Positions 6,791-12,284 of a stretch of DNA of 12,284 nucleotides are shown here, piece after piece; position 1 is the stretch's first letter, and each line of letters starts with the position of its first letter. The stretch spans positions 42,402 to 54,685 of the forward strand of contig JADLKI010000002.1 in NCBI GenBank assembly GCA_015657395.1, written 5' to 3'. This DNA is from Spirochaetales bacterium (lineage in GTDB: Bacteria; Spirochaetota; Spirochaetia; Treponematales; Rectinemataceae). The translations under genes were made by a program, and so were the position numbers. Below the pieces are notes generated by a model, which worked only from the letters and a program-made list of their open reading frames with translations, was not told the origin of the DNA and ran no database searches.

Positions 6791-8153
6791 AATCAGGATG
6801 ACCGATATGGCTGAGCGATTCAGCAGGAAGCAGGGCTTCCTGGCCGCTGCTGGGACTCTCCCACCCGAGCATATTGCCGTTCTGCCAGATGGGCACGCCG
6901 CGCTTGAAGACGGTGTGCACAAGGTTCATCCCCGCATGATAGGCGAGGTGCGCCGGCGATGGCGCGTCCAGCAGCAGAAAATCCGCGTCCTTGCCGGTTT
7001 CAAGGCTGCCGGTGCGCCGGGCGAGTTCGAGCGCTGCCGCCCCGTTCAGGGTGAGCGCGGTGAGTGCTTCTTCGATCGACATGCCCATATACAGCACCGC
7101 CAGGGCGAAGATGAGAGGGATGGATTGACTGTGGCAGGAGCCGGGGTTGAGGTCGCTCGCCAGGGCCACGGGGCAGCCGGCATCGATGAAGCGGCGGCCG
7201 CTGGCGTAGGGTTCGCGGAGGTTGAAGGCGGTGAGCGGGAGCAGGCAGGCGACGGTGCCCGAGGCGGCGAGGGCCGCGATATGGTCGCCGGAGGCCTTGA
7301 GGAGATGGTCTGCGCTGACGGCACCGAGTTCGGCGGCGAGGGCGGTGCCGCCGAGGGGGGCGACTTCGTCGGCATGGATTTTGAGCGCGAAGCCGGCTGC
7401 CCGGGCTCGCTCGAGATACCAGCGCGAATCCTCGATGCCGAACACCCCTTCTTCACAGAAGATATCGACAAAGTGCGCCAGTTTTTCGCTCTTTACGCGC
7501 GGCAGGACATCCTCCGCGAGGAATGAAAGGTAGGCGCGGGGTTGGCCTTTAAATTCAGGCGGAATCGAATGCGCCCCCATGAATGTCGGGACAATATCGG
7601 GCGCGCCGGCGCGGGACAGCTCGCGCATCGCGCGGAGCTGCCTGAGCTCCGTCTCCAGGTCGAGACCATAGCCGGATTTGCCCTCGACCGTGGTTATCCC
7701 CAGGGAGAGCATCGTATCGAGGCGCTTTCGGCCGAGCAGAACCAAGTCTTCCAGCGAGGCGCCGCGAGTGGCGAGCACGCTGTTCTGGATACCTCCGCCC
7801 CGCCGGTGGAGCTCCATGTAGGGTACTCCCTGTGCGCGCCAGAAGAATTCCTCCTCGCGCCATCCGGCGAAGATAAAATGCGTGTGGCTGTCGACAAAGC
7901 CCGGTATGCAGGAGCGTCCCCCGGCGTCGTAAGGGGCTGCGTCGAACGCTTCGCGGGCGATGGCCGAATTGGAGGCGCGCAGCCGCCCTTCTTCGCCGGC
8001 CCATGCGATGCGGCCGTCTTTGACGTACAGGCAGGCGCCGCGTATTTTCTTTATTTTTTGCATCGCGGCGCCTGCGGCTGCCGCCTTTCCCTCAGGTGTC
8101 CAGAGCTCGCCGATATTGTGGATGAAATATGATGCTGTGTTGTGTCCGCGCAT
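6789..8153 (-). CDS. hutI: Imidazolonepropionase (histidine degradation)
   Basis: HutI hydrolyses 4-imidazolone-5-propionate to N-formimino-L-glutamate, the third step of histidine breakdown (EC 3.5.2.7), in the cytoplasm. The 454-residue product is an amidohydrolase with PGFVDSHTHFIFAG at about residues 84-97 (metal ligands His90 and His92). It also has TVEGKSGYGLD (155-165), GAHSIPPE (His195), KIHADE (His260), SADHL (His283) and ALASDLNPGS (Asp334), all HutI-typical metal- or substrate-binding motifs. It is somewhat longer than usual, with an insertion near residues 23-36 and about 25 extra C-terminal residues after KRGVPIWQ. The start has only a weak AAGG very near the ATG. It lies 36 nt after the b561 gene and may share its transcript. 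hutH, hutU and other hut genes are not in the window. Confidence 0.95.
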   Translation of the reverse strand: MRGHNTASYFIHNIGELWTPEGKAAAAGAAMQKIKKIRGACLYVKDGRIAWAGEEGRLRASNSAIAREAFDAAPYDAGGRSCIPGFVDSHTHFIFAGWREEEFFWRAQGVPYMELHRRGGGIQNSVLATRGASLEDLVLLGRKRLDTMLSLGITTVEGKSGYGLDLETELRQLRAMRELSRAGAPDIVPTFMGAHSIPPEFKGQPRAYLSFLAEDVLPRVKSEKLAHFVDIFCEEGVFGIEDSRWYLERARAAGFALKIHADEVAPLGGTALAAELGAVSADHLLKASGDHIAALAASGTVACLLPLTAFNLREPYASGRRFIDAGCPVALASDLNPGSCHSQSIPLIFALAVLYMGMSIEEALTALTLNGAAALELARRTGSLETGKDADFLLLDAPSPAHLAYHAGMNLVHTVFKRGVPIWQNGNMLGWESPSSGQEALLPAESLSHIGHPD

Positions 8154-8189
8154 GCCTTAAGCATGGCACAGACGGGGCCCCCGCTGCAA

Positions 8190-8594
8190 CTACAGAATGC
8201 CGGCGAGCACCAGTCCCGCCACGATCGTCGCAGCCATCAGGAGCGCGGCGATTCTCCCCAGGTAGCGGTGCACTTTCTTCAGTTTCGGGATGGCCTTTTT
8301 GTCTTTTGTCTTGAAAATGGCCGACCCGAGGAAGGGCATGACGAGCAGCAGGACCAGTGTCGCAATGCCGAGCGCCGCGTGCGGAACGCGGATGTGCGGC
8401 CCTCCCGTCGAACTCACCATGAAAAAGGCGAAGACAAAACCGGCCACCGCAAAGGCGACGGCGATGATATTCAGTATCCTGTGCGCCTTGAGCCACCATT
8501 TTTTCGTCTTGAAGTACCGGGCAATGACGATCGCACTCACCATCGTCGAAAAGGCAAGTCCCATGCTCACTGCATGAAAGAGCAACAGAATCAT
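8190..8594 (-). CDS. Cytochrome b561-type four-helix membrane protein
   Basis: The 134-residue protein has four hydrophobic helices (about residues 2-25, 39-60, 70-94 and 111-134). The expected b561 haem-ligand histidines are present, one per helix: His7 (FHAVSMGL), His38 (WWLKAHRILN), His72 (VPHAALG) and His109 (VHRYLGR). This is the core of the eukaryotic cytochrome b561 fold, which holds two b haems and moves electrons across a membrane. The ATG overlaps the stop of the DOMON gene (ATGA), and GGAAGG lies just upstream of it. In eukaryotes DOMON and b561 domains are often fused, so the two products probably form one electron-transfer unit in the inner membrane. Electron donor and acceptor are unknown. 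A short hydrophobic membrane protein of another family is possible but less likely given the histidine pattern. Confidence 0.82.
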   Translation of the reverse strand: MILLLFHAVSMGLAFSTMVSAIVIARYFKTKKWWLKAHRILNIIAVAFAVAGFVFAFFMVSSTGGPHIRVPHAALGIATLVLLLVMPFLGSAIFKTKDKKAIPKLKKVHRYLGRIAALLMAATIVAGLVLAGIL

Positions 8595-9154
8595 TTTTGC
8601 CCTTCCATTTGAATCGTGGCACTTCCGGCCTTTGTATGCTTTGCCGAGAGCTGCAGCGACGGACCATAGGCCCAGATGATCTTGAATCTGCCTGAAGTCG
8701 GGATCGCCTTGTCGAATTTGTCGCCGGTGTCCAAGAGACGGGAGAACTCAAACACGACTGTATCGCCGGTCCGTGTCCCCGCAAATGAGAGAATGTCCGA
8801 CTTGCCGCCCTGATTGACGTCAGGCGCATGGGGCCCGAATATACCGCTCGACCATTCGTCGGAAGTCTGCGCATTGCCCTGATTCCCGACGATCCCGAAG
8901 ACCATGTCGGCGTTGGCCATGACCGTCGAGGGGTTGAATCCGATGGCGACCCAGCCCGGAGTCTTGGCGACGATCGCCATAAATACTCTGTTGCCCTCGA
9001 ATTCCCACAGCAGTCTATAGTTTCCGTTGTCGAAGGCCGTCTGTTTGGAATACTCGCCGCTGGAGACCGTGCCATCCACATTGACTGCAAAGGCTGCGGG
9101 GACCGACGCCAGGGCCAAAAGCGCCAGCGCCATGGACAAAGCTTTCATTTTCAT
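8591..9154 (-). CDS. Secreted DOMON-domain protein, probable b-type haem binder
   Basis: The 187-residue product starts with a signal peptide (MKMKALSMALALLALASVPAAFA, cleavage likely after AFA at 23). A DOMON beta-sandwich follows: DGTVSSGEY near the start, LLWEFEGNRVFMAIVAKTPG, then WVAIGFNPSTVMANADMVFG (68-87), and a final strand region with LSAKHTKAGSATI. In haem-binding DOMONs a Met before the AD motif and a late His are the axial ligands; Met79 and His173 occupy those places. The product should act outside the inner membrane and exchange electrons with the b561 protein encoded next. Both possible ATGs (9154 and 9148) lack a ribosome-binding site, and the frame is closed by a stop at 9179-9181, so the start cannot be much further upstream. 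A sugar-binding DOMON remains possible. Confidence 0.83.
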   Translation of the reverse strand: MKMKALSMALALLALASVPAAFAVNVDGTVSSGEYSKQTAFDNGNYRLLWEFEGNRVFMAIVAKTPGWVAIGFNPSTVMANADMVFGIVGNQGNAQTSDEWSSGIFGPHAPDVNQGGKSDILSFAGTRTGDTVVFEFSRLLDTGDKFDKAIPTSGRFKIIWAYGPSLQLSAKHTKAGSATIQMEGQK

Positions 9155-9161
9155 AGAAATA

Positions 9162-9188
9162 AAATATAAAAAGTCCGCTCAGGCGGTC
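9162..9188 (-). terminator. Weak intrinsic terminator candidate downstream of the PEPCK gene
   Basis: Read on the minus strand, a short hairpin (arms 9183-9188 and 9173-9178, four G-C pairs, one T-T mismatch and an outer G-C pair, four-base loop) is followed by the T/A-rich stretch 9162-9172. It could end transcripts of the large gene upstream. The stem is short and it overlaps the promoter boxes described separately, so it may instead be only promoter sequence. Confidence 0.35.
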
Positions 9189-9190
9189 AA
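9163..9190 (-). promoter_or_regulatory. Sigma70-like promoter directly before the DOMON gene
   Basis: On the minus strand a -35 box TTGACC (9185-9190), a 16-nt spacer and a -10 box TATATT (9163-9168) match the consensus at five of six bases each. Transcription would begin about 7 nt past the -10 box, near 9154-9157, which is at the ATG of the DOMON gene. This predicts a leaderless or nearly leaderless mRNA, in agreement with the missing ribosome-binding site. It may drive the DOMON, b561 and hutI genes together. Confidence 0.6.
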
Positions 9191-9201
9191 ATTGGAGGGC
9201 G

Positions 9202-9223
9202 GGCCAGCCTCGAAAGTCCGGCC
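9202..9223 (-). other. Hairpin with a UUCG loop in the 3' region of the PEPCK transcript
   Basis: An inverted repeat (9202-9210 and 9215-9223) forms 8 of 9 possible pairs, including one G-U, with one A-G mismatch. Its four-base loop reads TTCG on the minus strand. It lies about 68 nt after the stop of the large gene. UUCG loops are unusually stable in RNA, so it may protect the 3' end or assist termination together with the downstream T-rich hairpin. There is no T-tract directly after it. The rest of the 9155-9290 gap holds no gene. Confidence 0.4.
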
Positions 9224-9290
9224 CCCGCACGCGCGGCCCTGGAGATGCAGCCCCGGTGGCCGCACCCTTCTGCAGACAGGGTTTTCCCCT

Positions 9291-12284
9291 TTATGCCTCC
9301 GTCTGTCCCCTGTACAGGGGATCGAGTCCGATCGAGCCCCAGATTCGTTCCAGGTAGTTCGGCGTCATGAGCTCTTCAAGCCGGCCATGGGCATTGGAAA
9401 GCTCCGCCTGCACCCTGCGTTCGGTCAGGCTCTTGGGCTCGGCCCGCTCTGCGAGGAATCTGCGCAGATACGAAATCGATGACTCGATGTAGGCGATCTC
9501 CTGTTCGCGGTAGTGCTCGAGCCGCGCCCTGTACCAGTCCGAAGCGAGCACATATTCGCGGTCGAAGAGTCTGCGGACTTCCGGGTCCTGGATGCTCTTG
9601 CCCTCGTAGTTGCCGTATGCCATGACAGAGAGCACAGCCTTGAGCGGCGGTATTGCAGCTTCGTACGACCCGTCCTCGAAATAGGCCTTGGCGGACTTCT
9701 CCATCGCTGCCGCGATGTTCTCGACGCCATCGACGAATTCCACGAGCGACTGGAGTTCGGGCCTCAGCATGTCGTCCGGAAATACCACGGAAGGCGTATC
9801 GAACAGTCGCCCCAGATATGTCGCCGCAAAGAGAGGAGTTATGCGCCATCCGAGCCTCGATGCGGGGATGAGTTTTCCCTTGTATTTGAAATCGTCGACC
9901 TTTTCGAGGTAGCCGTGGCTCTTGAGGAATTCGGGATCGCGCTCCTCTGGCCCCAGGCGCGCCCAAAGCTCAGGCATCAGGAGAGAGATGTCGTGATCGA
10001 TTTTATACTTGTGTCCGATATGGCCCGCCGCCGTCGTGAAACCGGAATACCCCGTCAGGATATAGCCGAGAAGCGCATTGTTGAGGTCGCTGGTGGGCAC
10101 GAGGGGGTTAAAGGGGCCCTTTGTGAGCGCCCCCTCGCTGCCGGCGCCGGTGGTCGAAGGGCTTTTCCCTGTGAGCGAGCACACGAAATCCATAAAGAGT
10201 TCGGGCAGCTCCTGATAGTGAATGGGGCCGTAGACGGCGAGTGGCCGTATGCCGGCCTTGGGGTCGGGCGGATTGTTGCGCCTGCCCGGCAGTACCGCGC
10301 CGATGGGCTGCAGAAGCGGTCTGTCCGCGGGAATGCGGCGGTAGAGCTGTGGCCCGAGCTCCGCGAGGTATCGCGCTTCCGGATTGACGTAGGTAGGATC
10401 GAGCTGCAGGTAGCGCGGGTTTTTGGAGGGGACGCCGTCGACGAGCCTGAAGCGGTTGGAAGCCACAAAATACTCGTAGTTGGGGTCCTTTTCGGTCTCA
10501 TCGATGAATTTCCGCATGGGCTCGGTGTATTCATAGAAATGAATGGTGTTTTCAATGATGTGCGCGGCATCGGCCCGGGTGAGCGGCTCGAAGTTCGAGA
10601 CGAAATTGTCCCGGCGCGAGAGGTCCTTTTCGGTCTGCTTGTCGTAGCCCCGGATGATGGCGTCGTCGGGGCGCTGGAAGAAGCGCGCCTCGCAGTTCTT
10701 CGCAAATTTGAGGCTCAGGTGGTTCGAGGCCCATTCGGGCAGGTCTTCGAGCTGATTTGCGGGGACGATGATCGATGCGGAGATGTCGTCTTCCCACTGA
10801 AGCTTGAACGCCGGCATGAAGTCCTGTCTCAGCTTGAAGAAGCGGTTCATGCCGTTTTCATTCTTGCCCACGCGGAGGTAGGAGCCCATGATCGTCCGCC
10901 CCTCGAACTGGAGGATGTTCCCCGTCGTGCCGTTGACCGCGTCGACCGAAAAGTGCGAGGCCCAGTTGTTTCCCCAGTCCGGCTGGTAGAAACGCTTTAC
11001 CAGGAACACGAGGCTCTTTATGCGTTCGGGAATCGAGCGGAGCCATTCATTGTATTCGTCGTTGTACGCTGGCGATGGAGAGAGCAGCTTGATCACCGAT
11101 CCGAGGGAGCGTTTCGGCGAAAGGACGGGGCGCGCGTCTTTCCCGTGATTTTCCAGTTCGACGCGGAAGCGGTTGCCGTAATCGTTTTCGATGATCTCCC
11201 TTACGGCCTTCATGTCCTTTTCGAAGTCGGCGATGATGATGGGCATGTAGGTGATCGCATCGTTGATCGATTTTGAGATTTCGGACTTGCCGCCGCCCGA
11301 CACGGTGCAGGGCTTGTGGCACAGAAGGCCCTCGGCTGAGGTGCCGATGAGGCGCCAGGCCCCGGTCGCGGGATGGCGTTCCATGTGCACGCGATAGCCC
11401 GTGGGGTGTACGTAGATGTATCCGGGGAGAATCCTCAGGGACTCTTCCCTGCCCTCGCTCATCCAGTGCGCCTGCTGGTCTTCGAGCGATATATAGGCGT
11501 CCTCGGGCAGATAGATGATATTGGGGAAGGTGAGGTCGATCGCATAGCCTTTCTCTTTCATCTCGATGCGGCTGCGCATGATGGTATAGACGTCGTGAAG
11601 GCTGTGTCCCTTGGATTTGAGGTTGGTGTCGGGCACAAAGCGCGTGCCGAGGTTGTAGGAGGGAAAGACCAGGGCGCCGCCCGCGTGCTCTTCCTCTCCG
11701 AGGCCGAGGAGGTTGGCGGAGTAGGAGATGTGGGATTTGACCTCCTTTTTCGAGTAGCCGAAATAGTTGTCCGCAATGATGGTGATGATGACGCCCGACT
11801 CGTCGCGCGCAGTGATCTTGAAAGCCCGCCCGTCGTTGTATTTTTCTGTGGGTTCGCGCCAGCACATGCCCTCGCGGCGCTGGCGCTCCGTCGCCTGGTC
11901 CCAGTGCGGCAGTCCGAGTTCCTTTTTGGTGAGCTCGGTGAGGTGCGTTGCGAGGATGATACAGCCGGTCGTCCCTGTCCAGTGGACGGGATCGATCGAC
12001 GCATCGTTTTCGGGAATGAAGGGATCGCCGGAGTTGCCGAAAATGCTCTCGACAAAGTCGACATTCGCCACGAGCGAGCCGGGCGCGAAGAAACGCACTT
12101 CCATGGAGCGCTCTTCGCAGTAGCCCGGAATTTCGGGGCGCACGATCGGGCGCAGCAGCACCGACACAAAGGTGTACGCCTTGTCATTTTCGCCCGCGGT
12201 GAAGGGGATTTCGAGCAACTCCACGGGAGGGTTCAGCGCCGCGTCCAGAAGCTTTGCGAAGGTGAGCTTCGGAACCGCCTTTTT
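9291..12284 (-). CDS. Probable PPi-dependent phosphoenolpyruvate carboxykinase, 5' end outside window
   Basis: This enzyme type (EC 4.1.1.38) interconverts oxaloacetate plus pyrophosphate and PEP plus phosphate and CO2, linking the TCA cycle and glycolysis in the cytoplasm. The open frame reaches the right edge, giving at least 997 residues; family members described from Entamoeba and Propionibacterium are about 1,100-1,150 long, so the N-terminus is missing. The GTG at 12222-12224 is not the true start, since coding-like sequence (KLTFAKLLDAALNPPVELL) continues upstream of it. Landmarks in order: HAGGALVFPSYNLG (near 11640-11690), a P-loop-like CHKPCTVSGGGKSEISKS (about 11265-11322), GKSPSTTGAGSEGALTKGPF (about 10110-10170) and GHIGHKYKIDHDISLLMPE (about 9970-10025). 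A helical tail follows. Motif assignment is from memory of the family. If wrong, this is a large conserved protein with a kinase-like loop. Confidence 0.72.
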   Translation of the reverse strand, partial: KKAVPKLTFAKLLDAALNPPVELLEIPFTAGENDKAYTFVSVLLRPIVRPEIPGYCEERSMEVRFFAPGSLVANVDFVESIFGNSGDPFIPENDASIDPVHWTGTTGCIILATHLTELTKKELGLPHWDQATERQRREGMCWREPTEKYNDGRAFKITARDESGVIITIIADNYFGYSKKEVKSHISYSANLLGLGEEEHAGGALVFPSYNLGTRFVPDTNLKSKGHSLHDVYTIMRSRIEMKEKGYAIDLTFPNIIYLPEDAYISLEDQQAHWMSEGREESLRILPGYIYVHPTGYRVHMERHPATGAWRLIGTSAEGLLCHKPCTVSGGGKSEISKSINDAITYMPIIIADFEKDMKAVREIIENDYGNRFRVELENHGKDARPVLSPKRSLGSVIKLLSPSPAYNDEYNEWLRSIPERIKSLVFLVKRFYQPDWGNNWASHFSVDAVNGTTGNILQFEGRTIMGSYLRVGKNENGMNRFFKLRQDFMPAFKLQWEDDISASIIVPANQLEDLPEWASNHLSLKFAKNCEARFFQRPDDAIIRGYDKQTEKDLSRRDNFVSNFEPLTRADAAHIIENTIHFYEYTEPMRKFIDETEKDPNYEYFVASNRFRLVDGVPSKNPRYLQLDPTYVNPEARYLAELGPQLYRRIPADRPLLQPIGAVLPGRRNNPPDPKAGIRPLAVYGPIHYQELPELFMDFVCSLTGKSPSTTGAGSEGALTKGPFNPLVPTSDLNNALLGYILTGYSGFTTAAGHIGHKYKIDHDISLLMPELWARLGPEERDPEFLKSHGYLEKVDDFKYKGKLIPASRLGWRITPLFAATYLGRLFDTPSVVFPDDMLRPELQSLVEFVDGVENIAAAMEKSAKAYFEDGSYEAAIPPLKAVLSVMAYGNYEGKSIQDPEVRRLFDREYVLASDWYRARLEHYREQEIAYIESSISYLRRFLAERAEPKSLTERRVQAELSNAHGRLEELMTPNYLERIWGSIGLDPLYRGQTEA

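Noticed and set aside
6636..7526. Plus-strand open frame of 296 codons over the end of the small cysteine protein and hutI
   Set aside because: It runs through a strong terminator and is antisense to hutI; the translation is low-complexity Gly/Glu/Arg.
8163..8187. GC-rich inverted repeat between the b561 gene and hutI as a terminator
   Set aside because: The CGGGG/CCCCG core has no loop to speak of and no following T-tract, so read-through into hutI is more likely.
8092..9090. Minus-strand open frame of 332 codons crossing three genes
   Set aside because: It overlaps the DOMON, b561 and start of hutI in another frame, and its Arg/Ser/Pro-rich translation looks like an out-of-frame reading.
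9513..11276. Plus-strand open frame of 587 codons
   Set aside because: It is antisense to the PEPCK-like gene, whose minus-strand reading has clear conserved motifs. Composition is that of a GC-rich shadow frame, with no ribosome-binding site or recognisable domain.
1..12284. CRISPR arrays, tRNAs, insertion sequences or phage genes
   Set aside because: No spaced repeats, cloverleaf-like segments, transposase motifs or terminal repeats were visible; nearly all sequence is accounted for by the listed genes.

Overview
The window splits into two blocks on opposite strands. Positions 16-6736 on the plus strand hold the distal part of the bacterial ribosomal-protein super-operon (spc plus alpha operons): rplF, rplR, rpsE, rpmD, rplO, secY, rpmJ, rpsM, rpsK, rpsD, rpoA, rplQ. 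A 56-residue protein with two CxxC pairs follows as the last gene. The genes are packed with gaps of 0-52 nt or short overlaps, most have a clear purine-rich ribosome-binding site, and the run ends at a strong intrinsic terminator (6758-6790). The operon enters from the left edge, so its promoter is outside the window. adk, map and infA, often found between secY and rpmJ, are absent.

Positions 6789-12284 on the minus strand hold metabolic and redox genes. Reading in their own direction these are: a large gene entering from the right edge (9291-12284, at least 997 residues), best read as the pyrophosphate-dependent type of PEP carboxykinase; a 136-nt gap with a hairpin, a weak terminator and a good sigma70-like promoter; a secreted DOMON-domain protein; a four-helix cytochrome b561-type membrane protein overlapping it by 4 nt; and hutI (imidazolonepropionase), which converges on the ribosomal operon and stops inside its terminator T-tract.

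The organism is a bacterium with fairly GC-rich DNA. The RpoA N-terminus ([11 protein letters not shown]), the L17 sequence, the secY-rpmJ junction and the gene order remind me of spirochaetes. This is from memory and needs a phylogenetic check.

Points of most interest: (1) the small zinc-ribbon-like protein ending the ribosomal operon; (2) a split two-gene version of the eukaryotic DOMON-cytochrome b561 architecture with all expected haem ligands, apparently expressed from a promoter so close that the mRNA would be leaderless; (3) the probable PPi-PEPCK; (4) a one-base frameshift in a GGGG run of rplQ, most likely a sequence error but worth checking because the gene is normally essential.
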